Below are positions 13,390 to 25,595 of a stretch of DNA of 64,000 bases, piece after piece. Below the pieces are notes generated by a model. It was given only the letters and a program-made list of their open reading frames with translations, searched no databases and was not told where the DNA came from. A program made the position numbers and the translations under genes. Origin of the DNA: Circinella minor (taxonomy: Eukaryota > Mucoromycota > Mucoromycetes > Mucorales > Lichtheimiaceae); assembly GCA_016758965.1 (NCBI GenBank), contig JAEPRB010000080.1, positions 2,501-66,500 on the forward strand, given 5' to 3'. Position 1 is the first letter of the stretch; each line of letters starts with the position of its first letter.

Positions 13390-13494
13390 ATCTTTATACT
13401 TCTTTTTCTTTTTGCTCTACGTAATTTTTCTTTCTTTTCTTCTATATACATATTATTACCAACAAAAACATACAATTTATCTTTTTTTTTTATA

Positions 13495-13525
<31 letters not shown>

Positions 13526-14049
13526 CATTGTTTCCTTCCTCTTACCATCATCATTTTTTTTCAAATGGTTTTTATATTCCTCTATTCCGTTTCCCATCCC
13601 CCCTCCTCACTTTTAAGTGAATGATTATTACTTATATATATATATATATATACTTTAGTAAAAATTAAGATTTATTTCTGTTGTACGTAAAATGAGTTTT
13701 CGTATCTAATGACATTTTATCAAAAAGTCAAGGATTGTTAAGTTTCATGTTAAAAATACGTAGCAGGATAATACAGTAATATTTTTAGATGTCAAGGTAC
13801 AAGAATATAGTTAATTAAACGTTATACGTACCACTAATTTTGTTGATCCAGATGGTGAAAAAGGAAATAAACTAAAAAGAGTCCATTTATCCAAATATGG
13901 GAATACAGGAATAAGTTGTTATTACTTTAAGCTTCTTAATTAACTAATAAATGTTGTCATCAATTTATATTACATACTGATAATATACGTATACTAAATC
14001 AAAAATTCAAGTTCTGTATGTTTATACGTATATTACTTTTTATTTATTA

Positions 14050-14086
<37 letters not shown>

Positions 14087-14131
14087 AGAGGTGTATCATA
14101 CATATTAAAATTATCAAGAGAACTTTTTTTT
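13390..14131. other. Convergent intergenic region (chitin synthase / NAD kinase 3' ends)
   Basis: No gene seen. It contains a (TTA)n run near 13495-13525, (AT)n tracts near 13633-13652 and 14053-14083, and several TACGTA palindromes. The 3' untranslated ends of both convergent genes must lie here. Confidence 0.6.
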
Positions 14132-16204
14132 TTATCCCAAATTACGTCCAAAGTTTTGATTCCATTTTAATAACTCATTGATATCTTTTGCCCAATCCGT
14201 TCCTTCACTCACACGTGTAACACATGGAATAGGATATTTTGACATCCGTACCTAATAACAAAATATTATTATTATTATTATTGTTGTTGTTGTTGTTGTT
14301 GTAATAAACTCAATCCATTTTACTCATTTCAAAAAGAAAAAAAGGAATTTATTATTTACCTGCAGATATTCGCCTTTTTCTAATAAAAATATTTCTTGTC
14401 CATCCATGGATACTTCTATTTGACTTCGGCTCGTATCACTAATCTACAATTATTATCAATTTTTAATACTCATATGAACGATAATATTATAATTGAGAGT
14501 TGTGACATAAAGAATAAAACAAATTGATATAATTACCTGTAATCTAATGTTAGCACTAGGTGGTAACAAAACTGTTCTAAATGATAATGATCTTGGACAA
14601 ATAGGTGTCATGACTAAACTTTGTACACTTGGATGAACGATAGGTCCTCCTGCTGATAATGAATAGGCTGTTGATCCAGTAGGTGTTGATACAATTAACC
14701 TAAATAATCCCAAATAAATTTGTGAGTCTTTTTTTTTTCTTTTTAATTCCTCCCCCCCAATACTTTGATATGTAAATCTTATTTACCCATCAGCCTGAAT
14801 AAAATATAAAATAATAATTAGTTATTTTTATATATCAATGTTATCTAATTTCATCTTTTAACATACCACACATTCTGTTAAATACTCTCCATCCACGTAA
14901 CATCCAATAGAAGTCAAATGAGGATATCGACCACGATGTAAAGATACTTCATTCATCACTTGTCGATCACCTTTAAATTTCAATACTATTATTAGTCATT
15001 TTATTTTAAAACAAAGAAATAGAAAAAGGTATATATATATATATATAGACGCTTATATGAGAAGAATAACATTTACCTACTTCCTTTCCATCCACTGTAA
15101 TTCGTTTCCCATTTGGCTGATGAAGTGAACAAAATAATCGCATTCGTAACATTAATGATACTTTCCCAGCTGTCATATCGGATAATACATGCTTAAAATG
15201 TTTAAATTCTGTAACATATCAAGATGAATCAAATTAAATTAACTTTTATCTTTCTTCACATAAAATTATATCTTAAAGAAAACAACTTACGAAATGCCAT
15301 CAAAAATCCTAAAGTACCAAGAGAAAAACATACCACAGGTGGTACGGATTTTGGAAATAGTGAAGATAAATGTAACATGGTACCATCCCCTCCTAATGTA
15401 ATAGCAAAATCAACTGTACGGGTATACTCATGCTTTTGATCTTGATACATACATGTTTTTAGTATATTTTTTTCCCTCCTCTTTTGATAATAAAATATAC
15501 ATCTATTCTTCTTACCTCGTGGAATAACATGAACAAAAGGTAATTTCTCTTGACAATGTTCAGCAACACTAGGTTCAACAATCAAGTTCAATTCAGGATG
15601 TTCCTTATGTAACCAGCTAAATATAAACAAGATTTTAGATATTAATGTCGTTTATATCTCTAAATTTTTATTCTTTTTCTTACTTGGCCACTTGAATTAA
15701 AGCATTTTCTGTTTTTATATCATTCAACTTTTTAACAAGTAATACATTCCGAGGTCGTTCGGTCCAATCGAGTGTAAATTTACCCCTGATAAATTATAAT
15801 AATATATAGTGTTGTAGCAATAGACTTAAATATTCATGTATATATATATATATACTTTCATGCTTGTTTCTTCTTACCCATAAGTACTACCAGGTGCTTG
15901 TAAAATATTTGATGTTTCTCGTGTTTTGATCATGTCAAACATATTTCTCATGTCCATTGGACTATTACCAGTACCGTCTAACCCAAAAAGTGTTGTCAAG
16001 TTAATGATTTCATTCCATTCATTTTGAGGAAAAAAAGAAAAGAATGTCATTTTGTGTGTATATAAAACAAAAAGTACCAAGAGCCCATTGTTCGCGTGTC
16101 AACTTGAAATGAACTTTATCAGGTAGATCGGTTGTTCGTCGAAGTGTACTATAAGATCTTATAGCCCATGTTCGAAGCGATCGTAAGATTATGCGACTTG
16201 GCAT
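14132..16204 (-). CDS. NAD(H) kinase, probably mitochondrial (Pos5-like)
   Basis: Phosphorylates NAD(H) to NADP(H). Eleven exons, 5' to 3' on the minus strand: 16204-16078, 15977-15878, 15785-15684, 15616-15516, 15440-15291, 15208-15077, 14970-14867, 14794-14787, 14699-14537, 14443-14360, 14251-14132, giving 396 residues. Every intron is GT..AG and the frame closes. Family motifs are [11 protein letters not shown] (GGDGT at 160-164), the NE pair at 244-245 in [27 protein letters not shown] at 273-288 and SAGGPIVHP. The first 25 residues are rich in Arg and Ser with no acidic residue ([13 protein letters not shown]...), which suggests a mitochondrial presequence and hence the mitochondrial NADH-kinase branch; this localisation is inferred. 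Exon 8 is only 8 nt and carries the Ala-Asp-Gly preceding the catalytic loop. The gene starts 244 bp from the stop of the next gene on the same strand. Confidence 0.92.
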
Positions 16205-16448
16205 ATTAAATTATTTTGTTTTAAAGTTCAATATAGCAAAGAAAAATAAAATATATAGATGAAAAAAAAAAAAATGAAAAAAAAACCAGATCCGCACTCT
16301 TTTTATAAAATCAATGCAATAAATCCTTAACTTGGTCACACCATGTTTTCCAGTGATAACTTGTCATACACCCTTTTTTTTAAAAAAAAAAAAACACCCT
16401 TTCACTTTTCTATTACATTTAAAAAAATTATACTTGAACAATCGATAT

Positions 16449-17722
16449 TTATTGTTCACGATGAACTCGTTTACGTTCTCGACTATCCCAATGACTATGA
16501 CTACTATTACTATGACTAGAAGATCTTTTTTGTTGTTGTTCAAGTCGACTTTTCACCTTGGCAACATTAGCTAAAGCTGCTGCCATAACAGCTGATTGTT
16601 GTGGTGATGGTTGTGCAGGTTGTGATGATGTTTGTTTTGGTGATGCTAATGATGGTTTTTGTTGTTGTTGCTGTTGTTGTTGAACAAATGAAATATTAGT
16701 ACGATTTTGTTGTGCTTGAACCTTTTCTTCTGCATGTTTTCTTTGTTGTTCCAAAATGCCATCAATATAATCTTCTTTTGCAAATCCATGAGGATCAAAT
16801 TCTTCTTTGGGAAAATTACTCCCAGTTTCATCCAAATCTATGAATTCAACTAATTTTGCATAAATTCTTGGATTTCGAAACGCCTTGTTGCGTTGTAAAT
16901 GGTCATTCAATCGATGACCTGATGCTCTTAATGATAAGAAATGAGCGGTTTTTTCCTATTAATGGATTAAAAATAAGTAACTCATTCTCTTCTGAAAGAA
17001 TTCATTTAATTTAAATGTCATATCTACCAAACGATCAATATCACAAGGGGTATCTGGTTCTCCAGGGATACCCCAATTATCAACACCTTCAATAGGTTTT
17101 GGTGTTAATAGTATTTTTCGCCGTCGAGCTTTATCAGTTGCATTTAAATGTTGTCGTATTGAGGCAGGAGGATCGTCTATTCGAGGTTTTTCTTCTTTTT
17201 TAAATTCTAGTAAACAAACAAACAAATGAATTGATTTATATTTATTACAATCCTTTTTTTTTTTTTTTGCTAAAACTAACCTGTCGTAACCGGTTTTTGT
17301 CCTTTCTATTATTATAAAAATATCAATTAAATAAATCTCTTTTTCTTGTTTTAAAATGAGTTGATTTGGTAATTTTTACCTGTTTTATCGATGTTGATGG
17401 ATTATGAGTTTTATAAATTAATGGTGATTGCTTTAATTGTGTTTCTGACTTTCGTGTTCCTATCATGATTTTATAATGTATAAAACTTATTCACTTCTTT
17501 CCCGATCTAACTTTTTTTTTTTTTTTTGTCGAATTTTGATCGCGGATTTTGTCTATTGAAAAAAAATAAAAAAATAATGCATAAAACAACAAAAATCAAA
17601 CACAAACCTTCTATTAATTTTTCTTTCTTTATTTCTTTTTGAGGTTGGTGTTTTTCTTCTTCTTCTTCTTTGAGTTCATCATCGTCATCAGAATAATTAG
17701 CAAGACCAGCGAGCGCGTTCAT
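16449..17722 (-). CDS. SAP30BP/HCNGP-like nuclear protein
   Basis: Homologue of the HCNGP family (human SAP30BP, linked to transcriptional co-repression and pre-mRNA processing). Five-exon model: 17722-17608, 17459-17380, 17305-17281, 17206-17028, 16955-16449, giving 301 residues. It begins MNALAGLANYSDDDDE, an acidic start typical of the family. The diagnostic block is in the last exon at about 147-190: LQRNKAFRNPRIYAKLVEF, followed by an FPKEEFDPHGF element. It is preceded by PGEPDTPCDIDRL, matching the family's pre-helix segment. The tail is Gln-rich and ends in an Arg/Ser/His-rich segment. The joins at exons 1/2 and 4/5 were chosen because they keep frame and preserve the family alignment; exon 3 is only 25 nt. 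Likely nuclear. The gene is divergent from the sugar transporter. Confidence 0.85.
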
Positions 17723-18602
17723 ATTTGATACAAGGAAAAAAAAAAAGATGATTCTACAAAAAAGAAGCATCAAATTTAGGAGCCAACTCCGAATTTATTT
17801 TTTTGGTTGTGTAAAAATAATGTATGTGCATTGAGAGAGTTCATCTATAACTTATAAATAATATAGATATGGCTTTGATATTATTATTAAAATCAACAAA
17901 TAAAGATAACTAAAGTTTTAAATATTAATGAATCATAATATAAAAAGCTTTTTTTTTTAAAAGAAAAAAAAAATGTGTCGTTAGATTATATAAAGTTTTT
18001 CTTCTGACGTATTTCACTAAAAGGTTCGTTATTACAACGGACCATTATGCATGTTTAAATATAGTATCATCAAGATTATTAAATTGGAACAAAAGCTTAT
18101 GAAAGAAGTAGCTAATAATAGATATACACATCTGAACAATAAACAAATAAAACAATAAATTAGTTCATGACATACACAAGTAAGTAATTCATGCTTAGAC
18201 AGATCATTCATCTAAAATAGAGTCACATTTTATAGGTATCGGATTAAAAATCGGCTTGGACATTACCGAAGAGTTCCATTATGATAAGAGAGAGTGTGTG
18301 ATTATTAAAATAGATGATTAAAAAGCCCATGAGAATTCCGATTCAGAAATCATTTTCTTCTTTCTTTTCTTTTCTCTTGTTCTAATATCCAACCCAGTTA
18401 CCTTTTTTTTTTCTTTGTGATATTATTTCGATAAGAATTTTTATTGTAATAACAATAATATTGTAATTATATCATTAATTGGTGACGTGCATACTTATAC
18501 ATACTTTTAGTTAGCAGCATTTATTGTGATCATCCTATTTATCCCTCACTTTTTTGTTTTCTTTTAAAAATCTCCCTTATAAATACAGTCAAAATCCCAA
18601 AA
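17723..18602. other. Divergent promoter region between SAP30BP-like gene and sugar transporter
   Basis: About 880 bases without a gene. It must carry the promoters of two divergent genes. The right part (18350-18600) is T/C-rich on the plus strand, like other leaders in this window. No specific factor site could be assigned. Confidence 0.5.
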
Positions 18603-21201
18603 ATGAATTTGTTCCCATTTATTCGTTCTTTTCGCCAATCTTCTTTTCTTGTATCGGAGCAACAACCTTTACTTTTTCACTCATCAAAACGAAAACAAGA
18701 AAAACATCCAATATTGGATATGACCGTTTGGACAGTGGCTGCGGCTCTCGTATCTTGTCTTGGTGGATTTCTTTTTGGTGAATAATTAATTTATACACTT
18801 TATCATTCCAATTATTCAATATCTAATAATAACGAATAAATTAAAAAATATACTACGTAAATATTAGGTTTCGATTTGGGTGTCGTCGGTGGTCTCTTTA
18901 TCGCACCTTCTTTTCAAACCCATTTTGGTATTGATCCAAATGACAAAATACGAGAAGCTGGAATTAATGGAAATATTGTGGCAATTTTACAAATTGGGTG
19001 TTTAGTTGGAAGTTTGGCCTCAACCACAACAGCAGGTAAAATTGAATGGACTAATGCATTTAAAGATAAAAGAGATGGGGGGTGTGGGTTATTTTAATTT
19101 AAAGTCAGTTTGTCAGCATTATTAATGTGTAACCATATTCACTTAACAAACAAACGAAAAAAAAAAAAAAAAGACAAGTTAGGTCGGAAATGGAGTATCA
19201 CTATTGCAAGTGGTATTTTCACAATAGGTGGTATTTTACAAATTATTGGTGATGGATTACCTATGCTTTATGCTGGTCGACTCATTGCTGGTTTTGGTAA
19301 GAAATTTTCGTTACTTATTTATTATGAATAATACACTTGATTACACTCTTACGTAACTAAAAAAAAAAAAAATAGGGGTTGGTGCAATGAGTATGCTTGT
19401 TCCTGTAAGTTATGCATAGCCTAGTTAAACATATCTGTGCACCTTTTCTTTAATATATATATTAATAAGATTGGATACTTAAATTTTTTATTTATTTTTG
19501 TTCATATTATTTACTCAGGTTTACGTTGCTGAAATTGCTCATCAAAATCAAAGAGGTATTCTTGGTGGATTATGGCAGTTTTTTATTGCGGCAGGACTTG
19601 CTATGTCTTATTGGACTAATTTTGCCGTTCAAAGTCATGTGGACCACACAGACAATGCTTTATGGCGGATTCCACTTATTGTTCAAACGGTGCCCGGTGT
19701 TATCATGTTAATTAGTATGCCATTTTTATTTGAAACACCACGATGTCTATGTGCTCAAAATAAAGTGGATCAAGCTCGTATCGTAGTAAGCCGTATTCGT
19801 GGATTAGAAGTGAATGATCCAAAGGTACATGAAGAGATAGATCATATTCAGAATGGAATTCTACTTTTAAAAACATCCATAGTCAATGTAGCTGCTAAAA
19901 AAGGGGGTGGACGATTGGCAGGATGGCGTATGGTGTTTTCAAAACAAAATCGAAGACGATTGCTAATTGGAAGTGCTTTACAAATGTTTCAACAACTTAC
20001 TGGTACCAATATTATCAATTATTTTAGGTAAAAAAAAAAAAAAAATTAAGGTTTCTCTTTTAATTTTATACATAACCTTTTTTTTTTTTTTTGGTCTTTC
20101 TAGTCCTCAAATATACAGATCAATTGGATTGTCATCCAATACATCCGAGTTGTTAGCAACAGGTGTTTATGGTCTTGTAAAAATGTCTGTAACATTAATT
20201 GGTTTTTCATTCCTTGTGGATCGATATGGTAGACGAAAATTACTTATTGGTGGTGGTGTATTTCAAGCATTAAGCTTAATAGCTGTAGCCATTTGTGCAG
20301 GTATACGTCCTCCTTCGACAATAGGTGATTCAACGATTCACCCTGCATCCTATCTTGTAAGAATAATCCATTCTATTTTACTTATTTAATTTATTTATTT
20401 TTATTTTTATTTTGACTCATTTGAAAATCCTTCTAATCATTTCATAATATTTATAAAAGGCGATTACTTTCTTGTATAGTAAGCATTGTTCATTTTTATA
20501 CTGAAACCCCCCCAACCTTTTTTTCTTGAATATTATTAATTCATTTTAAATTATGTTATTAGTTTTCGCTATCTTTTTCTCCCTGTCCTGGGGTCCTATT
20601 CCATGGATTTACTGTTCAGAAATTTATCCAATGTGGTATGCACCATGTATTCTTAACTGCATGAAAAACTTAAAAAAATGTAGATCAACCAACTAAATTT
20701 TTAATTTCTAAATTATTAGGATGCGAGCCAAAAGTACATCTATCACGACAGCCGTTAATTGGATATTAAATGCTGCAGTAGGAAAATTCAGTCCTCTTCT
20801 TCTAGGTATTTATGAATAAGAATGAATCTATTTTTTTTTTTTTTTTAGTTTCTGCATCTTATATATAACATGAACTAACGGATAACGGATCTGTTATTAA
20901 TAATATAGTTAGTAGTACCTGGGGTACATTTTTATTCTATGGTCTCTGGAACGTTGTCATGGCAATATTTTGTTTAGCCTTTGTGCCTGAAACAAAGGTA
21001 AACTTTGTTTTTTAATAATGAAACTATGTTCATCGGAATTATACTAATAAAATAATAATTTAATAGGGCAAAACATTAGAAGAAATGGATATGTTGTTCT
21101 CTTCCAGTCGTTATGTCATCAAAGGAGAGGAATCAGTAATAGAAGAAGAGCAACCACGAGTACAAAGCTGTATTAATGTAAAATCATCTAGTGGAAAATA
21201 A
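18603..21201 (+). CDS. MFS sugar (hexose) transporter
   Basis: Sugar:proton symporter-type permease of the major facilitator superfamily, expected in the plasma membrane. Eleven exons: 18603-18777, 18868-19035, 19174-19296, 19376-19404, 19519-20027, 20104-20356, 20460-20478, 20563-20635, 20720-20805, 20909-20997, 21067-21201; 552 residues, all introns GT..AG and in frame. Motifs in order: GGFLFGFDLGVVGG (TM1), DKLGRKW, GRLIAGFGVGAMSMLVPVYVAE, the QQLTGTN motif, DRYGRRKL, WGPIPWIYCSEIYP and PETKGKTLEEMD. These are the standard sugar-porter signatures on both halves of the twelve-helix fold. Exon 7 is only 19 nt and exon 4 only 29 nt. The first ATG gives a basic 40-residue N-terminus; the next ATG (18720) would remove most of it. 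Substrate is not predictable. Confidence 0.93.
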
Positions 21202-21778
21202 CAAACTGAAAGCTCTTGTTTATGAAACTTCTCTATTTTAGCTTTAAATTCTGTATTTACCTTTCCTCAATCACATACTGGTTATATATATACCCCCCCC
21301 TCATCCCCTTTTTCTTTTCTTATTCTATATTATATACACTATTGATATATTAAATCTATTCATATAAGGTACTCTTTCATCATTAAGTAGTATTGTAGAA
21401 CCAAAATTAAATTTGACGAATTAAACTTTGTTTTCCGTTCCTGAATATCTTGGTACTAAAAATTTCAAATTGGAATATGATACTATTAATAGTATAATGA
21501 TAATAATAATAATAATATAATTTGAATATAAACATTGGAAATAATATCTACAACTTGAAGAGTCATATATGAAAAATTATTCAGTACTAATAATGAATAC
21601 CTATAATAAAAATCAAATCATCCCACCGAAAAGTAAATGATTTTTGTTTCACAAATCAGTTTCTCATTAAACTCCATCAAAAAATCTACCCTTTTTTTTT
21701 TAACTCTCACAAATTTAATCTACACACACCATCCTCCTTTTTTTTTTTTTTTTTTTTCCAACCTTTTTTAATTTCTTG
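21202..21778. other. Intergenic region upstream of the SUN-domain gene
   Basis: No gene seen. It holds the 3' end of the transporter transcript and, at 21690-21778, a T-rich strand that is probably the leader of the SUN-domain gene. Confidence 0.5.
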
Positions 21779-24700
21779 ATGTATCATACTACCTGTATAT
21801 ACATATTATTATTATTGGTCTATTATCCATTCTATACAACTCCAACACTTATTCCATTCACAATCGCTAGTCATGATTCTCATCGATCTAATAAGAAAAT
21901 AGATAGACGAACATGTTTACGTTTTCGTGAAAATGACGTCTTATTAGAAATGTGTCCTGCATTTCAGCAAAGCGACTTGGATTCTTTTCAGGCACTTTTT
22001 CCTGATGTTTCCATTCTTTCCGGTTTAGGTCATGATGCCGATTTTAACTTGTTATATCCTCCTATACCATCACTGCTGGACAGTACTAAACAACAACAAC
22101 AACAAGTAGGAAGTACTCATGGAGCTGAATTGGCTACCTTGGAGGAACAACAACGACAACAGCAACGGGCTGATAATGAACCTTCTTCTTCTCCCCAGTT
22201 AGTTATTAACCAACCACGTGGCGACGCCGCATCCACTCCAATTATTACCATCAATAGTAATAATAAAGATATTAATAATCAATATACCTCTACAAGTGAC
22301 ACAAAATCATCCTCTTCTTCGACTTTTTCTACAATATCATCTACAACTCAACAACAACAACAACAACAACAACAACGCCCAGGAACCGATAATGATAATG
22401 AAGGTGGATTACTTTTATCATTTGAAGAAGTAAGAGAACGTGTTTTACAAAAAGAAAAGAATGATCGATGGTCATCGTCGACGAATAGTAATAAGAAAAG
22501 AGCGGGAGGTGGCAATTTGGGACATATGATTGACAGTGTGGATGGTGGATTTGCAGATGATTTTGGAGCCATGTTTGAAGTTGGACAAGGTCCTCCTGCT
22601 GCCAATATTTATGCTGAAGATGAGTATATTGAACCAAGTCGTGGAGGTAATCCTCCTGCTTCAGCAACAGGAAATGCACCCATTCAACAAGATCAACACC
22701 AACAACAAAAATCCAAGCCATCAAAAATTACCAATGTACCTATCAAATCACTTAAAGAACGATTTAATTATGCATCTATTGATTGTGCAGCAACTGTTCG
22801 AGGGGCCAATAAAGAAGCCAAAGGAGCTCAATCTATATTATATGAATCAAAAGATCAGTATTTACTCAACAAATGCTCGGCCAATAAATACGTAATTATC
22901 AACCTTTGTGAACCTGTCTTGATAGATACTATTGTAATGGCCAATTTTGAGTTCTTTTCAAGTACTTTTAACGAATTCCGTGTCTACGTTGCTGACCGAT
23001 ATCCGACCAACGACTGGAAATTGTTAGGTCAATGGCAAGCTCGCAATACTAGAGATTTGCAGGTAAACTATTGATTATTTTTTTTTCTTAAAAAAAAAAA
23101 AAATTCCTTGTTTTTATTATTGTCTTATTTCTTATTTAAACAGGTCTTTAAAGTGAAAAATCGGTTTGGATGGTTTGAAAATATCAAAATCGAATTTTTG
23201 AGTCATTATGGTCATGAATATTATTGTCCATTAAGTTTGGTTCGTGTTCACGGAATGACCATGATGGAATATTATTTTCTGGTGGAAGGTCCAGAGGATG
23301 GAGAACATCATGATCTTGAAGGTGAATTCTTATGGCCAAGTGAAGTACGAGACGAAATTATTCATCCAAATATTGACTCTGTTAAAGATACAAGCCCTAT
23401 TATACCAGAACAAGAAGATGATCATAATGTTAATGATGATCCACCTGCTATTTTGCCTGTGAATGACGTGGATGAAAGTGAGGACGATGAGGATACTGTA
23501 GACGTACACGAAAAGAAAATGAGAGAGGATGAACATCATCAACGACAAGTAGATGATTTGGCTGATAAAGAAGATTCTCAAGACTTGTTTTCAACGCCAG
23601 CAATCACGTTGTCAGATGATCTGATAAAGAACGAGCCATCCACTACTGGTATCATTGAAGAATTAACATCGACAGAGAGCGAATCAGAATTGACCATGCA
23701 CGTTCCTAGTAACTCAATAATTTCACAATCTAGTTCCACTGTTAATACACCAGCCATTACAACTGATACACCGTCCATATTACCTACTGAAGAGGTAGTT
23801 GTTAGTCAAGTCAGTGGAGATAATGACGCATTATCATCATCTTCTTTATCGAGTCATATTCAAGCAAGCAATGTACCAGATGACCCTTCAAGTAGGATAC
23901 ACTTTGATGGTAGTAATAGTGCATTAACAGGTACTGAGGAACCATTACACAAAGATTCATCAACAACAATACCTGAAGAACATCAATCTGCACCATCATC
24001 GCCATCTGTATCAGGCCCAAGTGAAAACGAGAATCATTCGAATAGTAGTCCTGGTATGTCTAATACAATACCTACAGCCAATACTGCTACAAGTAGTAGT
24101 AGTGGTAGTGGTAACACCATGGGAGCAAATGTTGGATCTTCTACAAATACAGCATCATCGTCATCCACAGATGATTCTTTTCCAGCATCCAATCGAGCAA
24201 TACCAAAACCAAGCAATATACACAAGGACAGTAGCTATACCCAAGAATCCATATACAAAACTATCATGAAACGACTTAATGCGCTTGAACTGAACGCTAC
24301 TTTATCTCAACGCTATCTTGATGAACAAAACAAGATGCTCAATAATGTGTTTATGAATATGGAAAAACGTCACCAAGATCAAATCTTTACACTTTTGGGC
24401 AGACTTAATGATACCGCATCCACTAGAATTGACGGCATGGTAAAGCTGAAGATATATATATAGGTTTAATTTATAAAAAAAAAAGGGAGGGATTTATTAA
24501 TATATTATTATTATTATTTAGAAACGACGCTACGAGCAAGCATATGATGAATTACAACAACTGTCTGAAAACAATATGAAAGAAATGACAGCCAAAATGA
24601 CGTTAATGGCAGATCAGGTAAGCAGAATATATAACTTATCGCAAATTATCGATATATCATTTATTGAAACAAACTAACAATTCTTTTTTTTTAAAAATAA

Positions 24701-25180
24701 ATAAATAAATAATAGATTGCTTTTCAAAGACGTGTTTCGATGGCACAACTGGTTATTGTTGTCATGCTATTTGTATTTGTTGCCCTTTCTCGCGGAACAT
24801 TAAGTATCTTATCACCTATTATGGAAGCACAGGCTCAAGAACGGAAACGACGCGAATCTGCTGATGCGCAAGCACTTTTAGAAGTAGCGCCTTTACCTAC
24901 AAAAAAGACACCTTCTCCACCTATACTAGCAATTACACCCGAATCTTTGCCTAGTTCACCACGTCAGCAAGAAGTAGCAGGAGAGGAACATGAAATAAGA
25001 CCAAGGGCAAATAGTTTATTCCGTGAAAATATTCCACGTCCAAGACGCCGATGGAGTGACAATGGTAGCACTAATTCAACACTGGATGTTGAACCTACTT
25101 TTATTACCAGTAGCCCTGCAATACGTTTCATGCGTAGAAGAAATTCATCTAGTGATGCAGCATTAGTACCAACGTTATGA
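21779..25180 (+). CDS. Slp1-type SUN-domain protein
   Basis: Likely ER/nuclear-envelope membrane protein of the Slp1/osteopotentia branch, whose yeast member helps soluble proteins fold in the ER lumen. Four exons: 21779-23062, 23144-24439, 24522-24617, 24716-25180; 1046 residues. It has an N-terminal signal-like hydrophobic stretch (residues 6-20) and a long Gln/Ser-rich lumenal linker. The SUN core at about 324-480 includes NYASIDCAATV, INLCEPVLIDTIVMANFEFF, FRVYVADRYP, ENIKIEFLSHYGHEYYCPLS and RVHGMTMMEY. A long acidic then Ser/Thr-rich region follows, a coiled coil spans about 800-870 and one transmembrane helix lies near 871-888. The Ser/Arg-rich tail is presumably cytosolic. Exon 1/2 joins inside the SUN core. 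The first ATG in frame is at 21779. It converges on the glutamyl-tRNA synthetase gene. Confidence 0.9.
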
Positions 25181-25358
25181 TATGGTACGGATGAAAAAGG
25201 GATAGTTCATAAATTAATTTGATTATACACCATTATTATTACTACTATTATTATCCTATTATTATTATTACTATAACAACAACAACAAAAAGTATATTTT
25301 TTCTTAATTAATTAATATTACATAATACATACAAACGTTCTTGGATTCTTTAAACATT

Positions 25359-25403
<45 letters not shown>

Positions 25404-25595
25404 GTTATACAGCATAGTAATGCGCCCATAAAGATTCTGTCGATTATTTTTAAACTGATGACTCAATCCCATTGTCTCAATATTTTTGATAGTAAAAACT
25501 AGAAATATACAGTTTGTTTTTATTTTAAATTATTACAATTGAACAACAATTTTTTATTGTTACTTTTAAACTTTTTTTTTCAAAAAAAAAATAGT
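25181..25595. other. Convergent intergenic region with T42 tract
   Basis: Separates the SUN-domain gene from glutamyl-tRNA synthetase, whose 3' ends face each other. It includes short trinucleotide runs and the 42-base T tract at 25361-25402. Confidence 0.6.
25361..25402. repeat. Poly(T)42 tract
   Basis: An uninterrupted run of 42 T on the plus strand, the longest homopolymer seen in the window, positioned between two convergent genes. Exact length may be unreliable in an assembly. Confidence 0.9.

Noticed and set aside
17507..17607. In-frame Lys-rich extension after exon 1 of the SAP30BP-like gene
   Set aside because: It runs into stops; splicing from 17608 to 17459 keeps frame and restores a sensible protein.
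22341..22724. Long minus-strand frames opposite the SUN gene, and similar ones at 39152-39620 and 52214-52612
   Set aside because: They lie opposite CAA/CAG-rich coding repeats and read as Leu, Val or Cys runs; shadows of real genes.
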